From: Lunularia cruciata
Lineage: Eukaryota; Streptophyta; Marchantiopsida; Lunulariales; Lunulariaceae
Reading direction: 5' to 3'
DNA length: 64,000 nt
Assembly: GCA_948567375.1 (NCBI GenBank)
Contig: OX419755.1
Coordinates: 48,613,001-48,677,000 of the forward strand
Every line of letters begins with the position of its first letter. The stretch's first letter is position 1. Position numbers and translations under genes: made by a program. A model generated the notes under the pieces. The model was not told the origin of the DNA and ran no database searches. It worked only from the letters and a program-made list of their open reading frames with translations. This document shows, piece after piece, positions 32,717 to 44,710 of the stretch.

Positions 32717-35700
32717 TGTGACAACCCGGCAAATATCACTTTTGCGGTAATCGGGTAAGTAAAGTTTGTTCCCGTAGAGATACGAGTCAGAATTAGTCAA
32801 ATACAAAGCAAAGTAACAATTTAGTTCTTCTTGAGTTCTTCTTTAGTCTCTCAGGTAGAAACCACACCCAGAAGAAAGCAACAAGAACTGATTTGCAGTC
32901 TTGTCCCAAATTAACACTCCATAATCACAACTCTATCAAATCTTTCCAAACAATCTTGATTGTGATGATTTAGGCTCTCCCAAAAACGGCACTTCACTAC
33001 AAAAAAACTTCACCTCAGAATTTTGTTCCACCCCTCCACTGAAGGCACAACTTCCTTGATTGAAATTGCTTCACATCAACTTTGCACTGCACTCACAAAT
33101 GCAGAATACTACCAACACTACAATTCCTCTCAAATCTGTTAAGGCATTGCTTTGATTGCACTTCACTCAGGATCAAACACACAGAATGAAGATCAAGGCT
33201 GTGGGATCCAACATCCAACAAGCACGCTGACTTGCACTTCGAATTTCTCCAAACACTCACAAATACAAACACAAAGTTGATACTCGGAATCAAGCTCAAG
33301 CGACGAGCATTGCTTCATAGCACTTCACTTTATCTATTCTCAGAAATTATGAGCATTGAACAACAATTCTCTACGAATGCCACTCTTAAGTAGTGAACAA
33401 ATTGACAATTCTAACAACTATACTGTTCTACAACAATTGTTCTAACCTGCAGATCTAAAATGACAATGCACCTCTTCATATCTGCCTCTTCAAATCTCAA
33501 ATCTGTTACTAATCCAATCCGATGTCTACTTTGTCATCGGCTTTCAAACCCGAACCCAAAGTAAATTTACTTCCTACTATTCTATCCTCAGGTTTCATAT
33601 CTTCTACCTCTTCTACCAGATCCATCAATTCTCTTTCCTGATCAAAAATTGCACTAGTGGGTAATCTATCTAACTCTTCATCTCTCAACCCACTCTTCTC
33701 TAATGTCTCCACCGGTCTCTAATGTCTTTACTCCAAAGACATTTGCATTCCTATGTTATCTACTTTGAGTTTTGCTCTAACATCTTTCCAAAGTTTTTCT
33801 ATCTCTATTTTCACTAAGTCTAATCTAATTGAAATGTTGTCTTCTTCCTCTAAGATCTTTCTGTCTTCAAGAGTTTTGAGACTAATTAACAAGGCATTCA
33901 AATCCATGTCCTTTGCTTGTCTTTGCCTCGTCTCTTGCACCAACAACTTCAACTCGTGCAGCCTTGTCTCTTCAATCCGAATGCTGGCCTCTGTACTTAA
34001 CATTGCGCTTATCCTAAGGACAATCTCATTCAAAGGCTCCAATCTCATCTTCTTTCCACATTCTCGATCTGCAAGCCAGTCCTTCTTGTACATTGCCAAC
34101 TCCGTCTCAAACTCGGCTTTCACCGACTCCTTCTCCTTTTCCTTCTGTACAACTCTCTCCTCTTGATTACGAAGTAACTCTTGTAATCTTTCTTCTTCTC
34201 AATATCACGCTGCCAACTCTCATTGCCAGAGTTGCTTCTTCTCCTCAACACTCTCCATCACCCTATCGAGCTCCTGATCCTTTGCAGCTACTCTCGTCAT
34301 AGCATGGATAACCTCTACTCTTGAATCAGCAAATTGTTGCTTCAAGATCTTGTACTCAACTACTTGTCTCTCCCTTGCTATGTCACTCTTCTTCACAAGA
34401 TCCTCTTGATAATTCACTTCTCTCTTCAGGTATTCAATTACCTGACTTCTCACTACTGCCTCCGCTCACAGTACTTCTCTTTCCTCCTCACTTCGGGTTA
34501 TACTCTTCTTCAACGCCGAGTTTTCTTCTTCTAGTCTTGCTAATACCTGCAACACAGTCTTCACCTCTGGACAAGTCGACTGCATCTCCTTCTCCTATAT
34601 TCTAGCTTTACTAACAATGGGCACACAACTTCTCGTAGGTACTCCACTCCATCACTGGCAACTACTTCAACCTGTGGAGTGATCTCCTTCTTTACCTCTT
34701 CTTCTCCCGATACTCACCTTCTCCTCTATAGTCATTGTATCGGAATAGACGCCTTGCTTCCCAAGCTTTCAGGTGCTTCTTCCTTCACCGTACTTGGACC
34801 TGCTTCCCACTTTGCCTTGTGTCTCGAGCAAACTCCTCTCTGCACTATGATCTTCTTCTCTTTGGGCACAGTTACTTCGTCTCCCAATTGTGTGTTGTCT
34901 TTGGCTTTGAATTCTTCCTGCACTCCTTCTTCTTCTTCTTCTTCAGCCGCCAACGCCGATGTCATTTCTCCTCCTTCATCGCTATCGCTACTTGTATCTC
35001 CACTCTGTAGCGTTAGCTCAGGCTCCTCCTTGTGTTCCGAGTCTTTGGTCTTGAGCTCGGCATCACCTTCCGAGTCTTCATCCTCCGACTTGATCACCAC
35101 TATACCTCACCTCGGGTTGCCTCTCTTGGTCTTCCGAGGTTTCTTTGTGTTTTTGGCTTTGCTCTGTCGACTTTTCTTCCTTGTATTCAGGGTACTTACT
35201 GCGATCTCCATGTTCTTCCTTGTCTTCGTGTAGTAGTCGTTGGTGCTCTTGATTTGCAAGATGTATTGCTGCTCCTCGACATTGACCTCCTTTCGCAAAT
35301 CAGGATGGAAGTACGAGACACCATCCGAGTTTGCTCCGCCGAGTTCAGCAAATTCAACCCAAGGTAGAAATGTGCTGCAAATGGCACGATGTAGTGTGGA
35401 GGCAATTTATCCCGCAGATTCCACACCATTTGCCTTGTTCTCCCATGGAAACACCTTGCCCAATTAATTGGTTCTCCTGCAAATAACTTATGAAAGAACA
35501 CCGCTTGGTGTTTCATCACATACATGGTTCTCTCCGGCTTCAAGATGGCCATCATTGCACTCACAATTCCTCTCTTCACAAGGTCTTTGTAGCTCTCAAC
35601 TTTGTACCCATTCTTCGTCCGCTTTGATGAGAATGCATCTCACTTCTTGGGTTTCTTGAGCTATCTCTCCCTTCTCCAAGAATGTGCCCCTGCTCCGAGC

Positions 35701-36276
35701 CTGCTTCCTTCTCGAGTACGAGTCTCCAATCCGACTCTGTCCAGCAAGTCGGATTTCCTCTCTTCCCCTCTTCCTTGGGTCCATTGAGACACTTTCTCTC
35801 GATGATTTCTGTCATGAAACTTGGAAAGCTCACATTCTAGTTCCATGCCAAGAAAGTGATCCAAAGTCGGCTCAAGACTTTGATCCTAGCGATCACATCT
35901 AACCTCCAAATTTCATGATTTCTCACTACAAATTCAGAGTTCTTCTTTCCTCCTCCCATCTCTTCTGCCTTCTCACTATCTCTTGATTTCACTCTTGCGA
36001 CTTCTCCCTTACACACTAACACAATTCCAACTCTTTTTCTCCTCCCACGATCACCTGCAAGACGACTTCTCAATGGCAAAGGAAAATTACTCGACATTTT
36101 GTCATTGCAAGTTTGATTTTTATAGAGTTGCGCTTTCTTTGTCTTTCTTCACTTTACTTTGGGTTTCATCTCGAGGACTCTTTTCTTCGCCTTCTTTGGC
36201 CATATAGGCGCAATCTGACTTCTCTATACACTTCTTCTTCTTTATTTTGAAAAAAACAAAAAATGTGGGCACCACA
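32717..36276 (-). repeat. 3' giant LTR of E3 (3560 bp)
   Basis: Colinear with solo LTRs A and B. It lacks a segment of about 250 bp in U3 (near 36150) that A, B and the 5' LTR keep, and has short losses in the LTR ORF. The two E3 LTRs carry different large deletions, so these arose after insertion or were inherited from different copies through recombination. Confidence 0.94.
33509..36097 (-). pseudogene. LTR ORF in the 3' LTR of E3
   Basis: Minus-strand open pieces in order: 35837-36097 (N-terminal segment ending ITFLAWN then the shared TAG at 35837), 35576-35833, 35196-35579, 34732-35100, 34220-34453, 33728-34123 and 33509-33712. The pieces lie in different frames, so several indels have occurred. 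The ESDWRLVLEKE, KPERTMYVMKHQ, acidic, coiled-coil and terminal EEVEDMKPED blocks are all recognisable. Confidence 0.78.
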
Positions 36277-36277
36277 T

Positions 36278-36291
36278 ACACTCTCCCTCAA
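36278..36291 (-). other. Polypurine tract of E3
   Basis: On the minus strand TTTGAGGGAGAGTGTA lies directly before the 3' LTR (TGTGGTGCC). E5 has GAGGGAGGGGGTA in the same position. This is the expected plus-strand primer. Confidence 0.75.
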
Positions 36292-37149
36292 ATATGAGCG
36301 TCCCCACAAACATAGACCTCAGGTGTCTTAGAAACTTCCGAGTCTATGGTCGAATATCTCCGAACTCTCCACCCGTTTACTTGAGTGGCAAAAGAATTAC
36401 CTTCCAAGTCTACAAGCTGCATGGACCCATTTTTGTAAAGATGAAGAACTTGATAGGGACCCATCCATCTGAAATGCAACTTGCCTGGAAAAAATATTTG
36501 GTGATTGTCATATAACAAAACCAAATCCCCTTCACGTACAGTTACAGTCTTGATTCTCTTATCGTGCCTGATTTTCCTCTGTGCTTGTACTTCTTTCGTG
36601 GTTTGCATTGCATCGTCTCTTTTCTCTTCTAACCACATCAGTTGATGAATCCAAAGATCCTGACTTTCTTCTTCCGACATTCATTCTTTGCAAAGCACCC
36701 GATATGTCGATACTTCAAAGTCAACTGGCAGTATGGGTGCAAGCCATATGTCAAGAAGTATGGAGTTTGTTTGGTTGTAATCTTTTCTGTCATTTGATAT
36801 GCCCACAACACGGCTGGTAATTTTGTATCCCAGTCATAGGCATAATTGACACTCATCTTATTCAAAATTTTGCAAAGTAACCCATTCGCTTTTTCCGTCA
36901 AGCCATTTGCTTTTGGGTTATAAGGAGTCGTCTTCCGATGTTTAATCTGAAAGTACTTGGTTAATGCCTCCATTATAGAGTTCAAAAAATGTGTTCCTTG
37001 GTCACTGACCAATTCCAGAGGACACCCATATCGGGAGATGATGTTTTGAAAGAAGAATTCTGCCACAGTTTCAGCATCATCTCGGCGAGTTGCTTCAACT
37101 TTGACCATCTTGGTAGCATAGTCAGTGAAAACCAAAATGTATTGCTTTT
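36288..37149 (-). pseudogene. Integrase core and C-terminus of E3
   Basis: 37149-36638 holds the core: LVFTDYATKMVKVE, LVSDQGTHFLNS with the second catalytic Asp, and NGLTEKANG with the catalytic Glu. 36288-36680 encodes the C-terminal module (REGDLVLLYDNH, FRWMGPYQVLHLY). A frameshift separates the two near 36640-36720. E4 is inserted just upstream of the core, so the first catalytic Asp (GIDFVGP) lies at about 43480, beyond the insertion. E3 integrase was complete in motifs before decay and disruption. Confidence 0.88.
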
Positions 37150-37731
37150 TGTAATACCAAGGGTTAGCCATATGATCTAGATGTGAAATTTAGTTTGGTA
37201 ACATCTAGAAGGATGTTATACATGATGATCAAAATAGATCAGATAGAAGTATCACCAAAAGATTACTTCTACTAATAGAGTAGGAACCGAAATATGCCTG
37301 AAATCTTTGAAGGCAATTTTGGAGGCCTAAACGGATGAATTAGGCCTAGAAAATGTGCAGATTCCCTCCCAACAAGAAAAAGGTTGGCCTTCCCTCCCCC
37401 CTGGTTTATCTCGTCAAGAGCTTTCCAACGGTACCTTACTCTTGTGATTCTGAGATTCTTACAGGAAGATTCCCTAAAAGATTCCCTCTGGTCAAAGCTC
37501 GTTTGACCAACCAGATAGGACCTAGACCAGACAGGTCACCCATCCAAGTCAGTAATCCAAGGGTGGAGCTTGCTGACATGTCACCTATCTGTGTCCCTAA
37601 TCCTATGGTGGAGCTTCCTTGGAGGAGATCCTCTTTGTCTATATAATAAAGAGAAGGTGCTCCCTTGGGGCATCAAATGTTTGAGTGTGCAATCTGTGTT
37701 TTCTCTCTTCTCTTGTCCTTGGAGTATTACA
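37150..37731 (+). repeat. 5' LTR of E4 (582 bp)
   Basis: TGTAATACC...AGTATTACA, nearly the same as the 3' LTR. It contains a TATA-like CTATATAATA at 37639-37648, 80-90 bp from the LTR end. Related LTRs: solo 2203-2943, E1 54946-55505 and E6 57687-58278. Confidence 0.96.
37639..37648 (+). promoter_or_regulatory. TATA box in the E4 5' LTR
   Basis: CTATATAATA in GTCTATATAATAAAGAG. It is kept in the E4 3' LTR, the solo LTR at 2203 and the E6 LTR (CTATATAATAGAGAG). Transcription would start about 30 bp further on. Confidence 0.6.
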
Positions 37732-37732
37732 A

Positions 37733-37744
37733 TGGTATCAGAGC
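37733..37744 (+). other. Initiator-Met tRNA primer-binding site of E4
   Basis: TGGTATCAGAGC lies 1 nt after the LTR end and is complementary to the 3' end of plant initiator methionine tRNA. The same site follows the E6 LTR at 58280. Confidence 0.93.
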
Positions 37745-37871
37745 AAGTGTTCTAGTCCAAGAGAGTGGATCACCCCTCTTGGAATAACACGAACTACTGA
37801 AACTGAGTAATTTGAGGTGGAGAACATAGAGTAATCGCTAGACTTAGGAAGGACTTTAGAGAGCGGATGGG

Positions 37872-38301
37872 ATGGATGCGCCGGGGGGACAATTTCCTGC
37901 ACCTAGCTTTCCATTCTCAAACCCATTCTACATCAAGGTTATGTACATCCAGTGTGAGCAGATGAGAGTATCGCTAGTTTATCACCTTGGTGCGGAATTC
38001 ATGGACAGAGTGATGAACTCACCAAACCCGGTGATTCTACCTGTGGTGATATATGACAGAGAGTGGGATTTGACGATCTACATTCTATTATGATAATATG
38101 GATATGAATGTCCCAAATCCTCTCCCTTTCAACACTCAAGTAGAAATCCGTTATGTAGTGAGGCCAAAATTGATGTTTAGAGATTTTGTGGTTAGGAATT
38201 TTGGTGAGGAGTATTATCAACGAGTTATAGCTTCTGAGGTCCCAATGGTAGTTTCGATAGTTCGTGCGCCTTCCAGAGTGATTATATTGACTCTGTATTG
38301 A
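37872..38301 (+). pseudogene. Leader ORF of E4 between PBS and gag, broken
   Basis: Two open pieces in different frames, 37872-38093 (73 aa, starts MDAPGGQFPAPSFPFSNPFY) and 38098-38301 (67 aa, contains EIRYVVRPKLMFRDFVVRNFG), abut and look like one ORF of about 140 codons with a frameshift near 38090. I do not recognise the protein. It precedes gag by about 35 nt. It may be an accessory ORF, an N-terminal extension of gag, or chance; I have no second full copy here to compare. Confidence 0.4.
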
Positions 38302-38334
38302 AGTAGACGTTAGCAATTGGGTGTTACAGGCACC

Positions 38335-39420
38335 ATGGATCCGCAGTTGCAAGAGCTGGTGCAAGGAATGCAAGGGATGTTGAATGAATTTTGAGAGATT
38401 AAGATGACCATGGAGACATTGCAAAGTCAAGTGCAGATCCTCAGGAACGATCAAGCCATGCAAGAAGAAGAGCCGTCTCAAAACCCAGCACCTGCGACTG
38501 AAGTACTTGGAGAGGCACCCGTGCCTACGAACCCTATCAACGATGAAGCCACATTGCTACTCCGGATGAAGAAGACCTGCAACATCGAGCCTTACAAGGG
38601 GCAGCGTACGATGGGAGTACTGGAGAATTGGATCTCGAGAATGAATTGATATTTTTGATTGTTCTCAACAGAGATCACAGAGCATGCTGCAGGCGTGTTT
38701 GCATGTGGGTACTTGATCGATAAAGCCCTCACATGGTATGATGCTTGGGAACGATCCATGCTGGCAAAGAGAAGGGAGGTCACATGGACAACAATGCAAG
38801 AAGGACTGCTCAAGAATTTCCAATCGGTGGATTCTGCGCAGATGGCTCAAACCCAACTATGGGGATTGATACAGAAGAATAGCGTACAAGAGTATGTGGA
38901 GGCATTTCTGGATCTGCAAGTCGCAATTACCGACATGAGTCCAGTAGAGGCTCTCGACAATTTCAAACGAGGGTTGAAAGAGCGGATTCGCCAAGAAGTC
39001 ATGGTGCAAAACCCTCGCACGGTATTTGAAGCCATTGCTTGTGTGCAGAGAATAGCCGGAGCATTAGGTGGAGGTGAAGGAGTAGTTCCACCTCAACATT
39101 ATCGGGCAGAAATGCCACACATGGGTGGACCAATACCGATGGAATTGGGCAACCTTTGATTCCGGGATCAAGGAGCACGGCCGCTTCAAGGAGAGCAAGG
39201 ACGGGTAGAAGAACGAAGAGATGGAGTCCCACGAGGAGAAGGGACTCGAGGAGAACAACGTTGTTGTTACAATTGTGGCTGTATTGGGCACATATCTACC
39301 AATTGTCGCACTCGTTTCCCTAGAGGCCCTCGGCCTTCGTACAGGCAATCTTTGAACAACATGGAGAGGCACATTGAAGAGGAGGAGGTGGAAACCACTT
39401 TGGAAAACAAAGATCGCCAG
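38335..39420 (+). pseudogene. gag of E4, single frame with a few stops
   Basis: It starts MDPQLQELVQGMQGM. The frame is kept from 38335 to the CCHC knuckle CYNCGCIGHISTNC (39265-39306). Breaks are TGA codons at 38395, 38647, 38656 and 39157, each explained by CGA to TGA. The core holds LIDKALTWYDAWERSM, NSVQEYVEAFLDLQ and LDNFKRGLKERIRQEV. A leucine-rich N-terminal helix (about residues 20-45) precedes it. The frame changes after about 39420, before protease. Confidence 0.88.
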
Positions 39421-39518
39421 TAAATGTACCTCGCGGCCTTACTGGCTCAATAAGGAAGCAGAGAAGCGAGGGAAGGAAGAAGAATAATGCGCAAAGATCC
39501 CAAAAGGCAACCTCACAA

Positions 39519-42500
39519 TTGATTGTTATGAATGGAATCCTAGAAGGTAATCAAGTGAGAGTATTAATAGATCCGGGAGCAACAGAGAATTTCTTGTCTC
39601 GCTCTGTTGCAATCAGATTGGGATTGGATCTAGAGAGAGATGGAAGTGAAGAAGTAGAGTTACCAAATGGGCAAACAGAGAGGATTGAATCATTACCTAG
39701 ACGGGTAACCCTCTCTATAGGAGAATATCAGGAAGCAATTGAGTGGCAAGTGATACAGTTAGCCCGTTATGATGCAATTTTAGGCATGCCATGGATGGAG
39801 CAGTACAACCCAATGGTGGATTGGATGAAGAAAGTAGTGAGAACCCACCAATGGTCAATCATTGGGGTTAAAGAAAAATCACACAAGCAGAAACTGCCTC
39901 TATATGTCGTAGAGACGACAACTGTCTGTAAGACCGATAGATGTTTCTGGGTCTAATAAGAGAAGTCCAGAGTGCACAACTCACTGGACAAATTCCTGAG
40001 AAATTGAAGGATGTGGTGGATGAGTTTCAAGATGTCTTTCCCGATGATCTACCCTCAGGATTACCACCTAAAAGGCGAGTAGATCACAAAATAGAGACAC
40101 TCCCGGGGAAGACACCTCCTTGTAAGGCCCCATATCGCCTATCACCTCATGAGTTGGAGGAGTGTAAGACTCAAATTGAGGAGATGCTACAGAAAGGGTT
40201 CATCCAACCTAACGTATCACCATATGGGGCCCCTGTCTTGTTTGTGAAGAAGAAGGATGGTACAATGCGCATGTGCATTGACTATTGGGGTCTCAATCAG
40301 CAAACAGTGAAGAACAAATACCCCTTACCTTGCATGGATGACCTGTTTGATCAACTCCATGGAGCAAGATACTTCACCAAACTAGACTTGCGGAGCGGTT
40401 ACAATCAAATCCGAATTGCAGAGGAGGATGTGTACAAAACTGCCTTTGGAACCAGGTATGGCCACTTTGAGTATCTTGTGATGCCTTTTGGCCTCACCAA
40501 TGCGCCTGCCACTTTCATCAGCCTTATGAATGCCATATTTTGTCCATACTTGGATAAGTCTGTTATCGTCTTCTTGGATGATATCTTAGTATATAGTAGC
40601 ACGATGATAGAACACAAACAACATCTATGAGAGGTCCTCCAGATTCTAAGACAGAATCAGTTGTACGCCAAAATCTCAAAGTGTGAGTTTGGCAAGTCTG
40701 AAGTAGACTACTTAGGGCATAGAGTAAGTGTAGAGGGCATTCAAGTATTGATAGATAAAATAGAGGTCATTCAAAAATGGAGTGCCCCAGAAGATCAGAC
40801 TCAACTTAAGAGCTTCTTGGGGTTGACGGGATTCTATCGTAGATTTGTCAAGGACTTCTCCAAGGTTGCACAGCCTTTAACGGCACTACTTGGCAAGGGG
40901 AAGAAGTGGACATGGGGAATTGCACAAGAGTTGGCCTTTCAAGAATTGAAGGCCGCCTTGCTACATGCACCAATCTTGAAGTGGTATGACCCAAAACGTC
41001 CAATCAAGTTGGCTACGGATGCATCAGGCGTAGCAATAGGAGCAGTCCTACAACAAGAGTGGCATGACGGATGGCATCCAATTGCATATTTCTCTCGAAA
41101 GTTGTTACCGGCAGAGCGCAACTACCACACCACAGAATGAGAAGAGCTGGCCATTGTTCTAGCAACCAAGCATTGGAAGCACTACCTGGGCGAGAAGGCA
41201 TTTGTAGTAGAGACAGACCACAAACCTCTAGTCTACCTCAAGATGCAGAAGGATCTATCTCGTCGCCAAATTCGATGGGCAGAGTAGCGACAACGCTTCA
41301 ACATGACAATCACCTACGTGGAAGGTAAGAAGCAACTTGCAGATGCGTTCACCCGCATGCCAATGGCCAACAACTTGGCGGCAGAGGTTAAGATTAACCC
41401 TGAATTCTGGCAAGAGATTCTAGCTGCTACAAAAACTGACCCACAGATTGTAGAAGCGCAAGCGTCCAAAGGTGTCACCAGCACCCAAGGACTCACCTTT
41501 CGAGAGGGCCGATTGTGGATCCCAAATGTCCCAGAATTACGCACCACCATTCTAGCAGAATATCATGATTTGGCCATTGCAGCTCATGTCGGAGTGGACA
41601 AGACCTTGGAGGCAGTCAAGTGCCATTACTATTGGCCCAAGATGAGCAACGACGTGATGGACTATGTGCGTAGCTGCCTACTTTGTCAACAGAACAAAGC
41701 TTCCAATCAAGCTCCTGCAGGGCTCCTTCAACCTCTTCCCACTCCTACCCAACGTTGGGAACAAGTGAGTATGGATCTCGTCTGTGAATTACCCAAGACC
41801 ACCTCAGGATTTGACTCCATTGTGGTCTTTGTGGACCGGCTCAGCAAAATGATTCATGTACGCCCTACCACCAAGGAGGTGACCGCTCCACAACTAGCTC
41901 AACTATACTTAGATGCAGTCTTTGCTCACCATGGCTTGTCTAGAGTACTCATCACCAATAGAGGCACCCAATTCACCAGTTTGTTTTGGCGAACACTCTT
42001 TGGTTTCTTCAAAACCAAGTTGGCCATGTCTACAGCTTACCACCCACAAACAAATGGCCAAACAGAGCGGGCTAATCGCACAATTGAAGACATGTTATGC
42101 GGCTTCACCTTAGAAGAGCAAGAGAGGTGGGACACCCTACTATCGTTGGTGGAATTTGCTTACAACAATTCAGTGAATGCCTCCACCCAGGTCACTCCAT
42201 TCTTCCTCATGTATGGTGAGCATCCCTTCACACCTTCTAGCTTGATGAAGATCCGTCCAGTGACTACCAAGGTTGATGCAGTCAACACATTTGTTTCTAG
42301 AATCCAACAAGGTGTGGAGAGCGCCAAGCACAGGTTACAGATTGCGCAAAATCGACAAAAGCAGTATGCTGATGCACACCGTAGGCACATGGAGTTCAAT
42401 GTTGGGGATCAAGTGTGGCTATCGACAACCAACCTCACATTAGTTGGATCTCGTAAGCTCAGACTTTGTTTTATTGGGCCTTTCTCGATTCTTCATCGCA

Positions 42501-42847
42501 TCGGCACTGTGGCCTATCACCTTGAGCTACCACCACACATGAAGATCCATCCAGTGTTCCATGTCTCCCTATTACGCAGATATGCTCCCCGATCAGGCCA
42601 AGGTACTTCCACACAGGACATTTGACCTTGTCCGACAGTCATTGATGGCACAGAGGAATATGAAGTAGAGCGGATTCTCCAAAAGCGCATGCGTGGTACT
42701 CGCCATCCGCGGGTGGAATATCTAGTACAATGGAAAGGTTACCCTCTCTATGAAGCAACCTGGGAACCCGCTGCCAATTTGGCACATGCACCGGTGTTGG
42801 TGCAAGCATTTGAGCAACAATTGCACAACGAGGACGTTGCATCTTAA
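39519..42847 (+). pseudogene. pol of E4: protease, RT, RNase H, integrase, chromodomain
   Basis: Protease at 39519-39956 has LIDPGATENFLS, where DPG replaces the usual D-S/T-G. A frameshift near 39945 leads into one frame (39941-42847) with stops at 40628, 41138, 41285 and 42623. RT has [39 protein letters not shown] and catalytic FLDDILVYS. RNase H has [11 protein letters not shown] and ETDHKPLVYL. Integrase has an HHCC finger ending SCLLCQQNK, then MDLVCELPK (Asp 1), ITNRGTQFTS (the second Asp is Asn) and NGQTERANR (Glu). After the TGA at 42623 a chromodomain follows in the same frame: EYEVERIL, VEYLVQWKGYP, EATWEPAANL. A chromovirus by RT and chromodomain. Confidence 0.95.
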
Positions 42848-42858
42848 AAGGAAGGAGG
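42846..42858 (+). other. Polypurine tract of E4
   Basis: AAAAGGAAGGAGG immediately precedes the 3' LTR (TGTAATACC). E1 has AAAGGGGAGAGG in the same place. Confidence 0.85.
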
Positions 42859-42860
42859 TC

Positions 42861-43443
42861 TGTAATACCAAGGGTTAGCCATATGATCTAGATGTGAAAT
42901 TTGGTTTGGTAACATCTAGAAGGATGTTATACATGATGGTCAAAATAGATCAGATAGAAGTATCACCAAAAGAGTACTTCTACTAATAGAGTAGGAACCG
43001 AAATATGCCTGAAATCTTTGAAGGCAATTTCGGAGGCCTAAACGGATGAATTAGGCCTCGAAAATGTGCAGATTCCCCCCCCAACGGAGGAAGGGTTGGC
43101 CTTCCCTCCCCCTCGGTTTGTCTCGTCGAGAGCTTTCCAACGGTACCTTACTCTTGTGATTCTGAGATTCTTACAGGAAGATTCCCTAAAAGATTCCCTC
43201 TGGTCAAAGCTCGTTTGACCAACCAGATAGGACCTAGACCAGACAGGTCACCCATCCAAGTCAGTAATCCAAGGGTGGAGCTTGCTGACATGTCACCTAT
43301 CTGTGTCCCTAATCCTATGGTGGAGCTTCCTTGGAGGAGATCCTCTTTGTCTATATAATAAAGAGAAGGTGCTCCCTTGGGGCATCAAATGTTTGAGTGT
43401 GCAATCTGTGTTTTCTCTCTTCTCTTGTCCTCGGAGTATTACG
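42861..43443 (+). repeat. 3' LTR of E4 (583 bp)
   Basis: TGTAATACC...AGTATTACG; the last base differs from the canonical A. It is very similar to the 5' LTR, so the insertion is recent relative to its surroundings. Confidence 0.95.
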
Positions 43444-44710
43444 CTTTCTTATGACTTGGGTCACTGGTTGAATGGGACCCACAAAATCAATCCCCCATTC
43501 CTGAAATGGGGCCAAAAGCAAAATTGGTCTCAAAGGCCATTGAGAAGTAGCCGTTGGCTTCCCCATTCTCTGACAAGCATCACAGCTTTGGATATGAGCA
43601 TGCACATCTTTGTACATTGTAGGCCACTGATACCTGCCAAAAGAATTTTCTTTACAGTATTCTTCAAAGCATAGTGTCCTCTTGATGCTTCGGAGTGTAA
43701 AGATTCAATCACTCCTCCTACTTCGTATGACTCCAAGCATCACCGAAGTACTTTGTCTTTGCCCATCTTAAATAAAATGCTGTGTTTGAGCTGGTATGGC
43801 TCCATTTTCTTGAGAAAGACTGCCCGTTGTTCCGGGTCCATCCCCTCAGGACAATGAAGAGTATGCAGATAATGATATTCAGCTGCATACCTCATACTTC
43901 ACATTGCTGATAAGTGATACAACTCTTCGTCAGGGAACCGATTGTCAATTTCCCACTCCTGGTCTTGAGTTTCTAACCTGGACAAGAAGTCCGCATTTGA
44001 ATGCAAAGCTCCCTTCCTTACTTGTACAGTATACGTGAACTCTTGTAACAACAAGATCCATCTTGCAATTCACCCGGATAAATCTGCCTTCTTGACCAAA
44101 TGTTGCAATGCGTAATGGTCAACATAGAAGACAAACTCGTACCCCAACAGATAATGACAAAATTTCTTGTAGGCATACACCATTTTGAGTGCTTCTCTTT
44201 CAGTCATCAAATAGTTCTTTTCAGAAATTGAAAGTTGTCGGCTGGCGTGATACACCGGGTAGTCCTTCTTCTTTTTGTCCTTCCAACTTACGACGACTCT
44301 GATGGCCATGGACGAAGTGTCCACATATACATGAAAAGGGACGTCCCAATTTGGGGCCCTCATAATTGGTGCTTCAACCAGCTTCTTCTTCAACACCTAA
44401 TAAGCTTCTTCTTGATTTGCTTCCCATAGATAGTCTTTGGATTTCTTCAGAAGCTTTGTAAGTGGTGCAGCAAGCACTGTGTAGTTTGACACAAAGCGTT
44501 TGTAATATCCGACATGTCCCAAGAAGGCTCTCAGCTCCCGGATGTTCTTTGGGGATTCCAAAGCTACAATTATCTTTACCTTCTCAACATCGACTTCAAT
44601 ACCGCGTCTTGACACTCGATGCCCCAGAAGAATTCCCTCCTTCATTGCAAAGAAGCATTTCTCCGGGTGTAATGACAAGCCGGCAAAACGACACCTTTCA
44701 AATGTTTGGC
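43444..44710 (-). pseudogene. RNase H and integrase N-terminal part of E3
   Basis: RNase H: 44070-44678, with the connection FLGHVGYYKRFVSNYTVLAAPLTKLL, then FHVYVDTSSMAI (VDTS for the usual DAS) and FYVDHYALQHL. Integrase finger and start: 43444-43736 with GHYALKNTVKKILLAG, CDACQRMGKP and WGIDFVGPIQPVTQV (first catalytic Asp). A small deletion shifts the frame inside the finger. Continues at 37149 beyond E4. Confidence 0.88.

Larger units (their letters stand above)
37150..43443 (+). mobile_element. E4: full-length family C chromovirus inside E3 integrase
   Basis: 5' LTR 37150-37731, initiator-Met PBS, leader ORF, gag, pol with chromodomain, PPT and 3' LTR 42861-43443; 6294 bp. The flanks are CTTTT (37145-37149) and CTTTC (43444-43448), an eroded 5-bp duplication; alternatively GCTTT, if each LTR edge is shifted by one base. 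Removing it joins E3 integrase as in E5 (61130-61160). It is the youngest insertion of the four-level nest. Most coding defects are stops that fit C-to-T changes. Confidence 0.95.

Noticed and set aside
34679-35233. Plus-strand ORF of 184 codons opposite the LTR ORF (also 50109-50657 and 19680-20243)
   Set aside because: Ser/Leu-rich shadow on the antisense strand of the acidic and coiled-coil part of the LTR ORF. The open length follows from the biased codons of the sense ORF; no known domain.
37733-37744. tRNA gene fragment for initiator Met
   Set aside because: Only the 12-nt primer-binding site is present; no tRNA body surrounds it. The same holds at 58280, 48721 and 26949.
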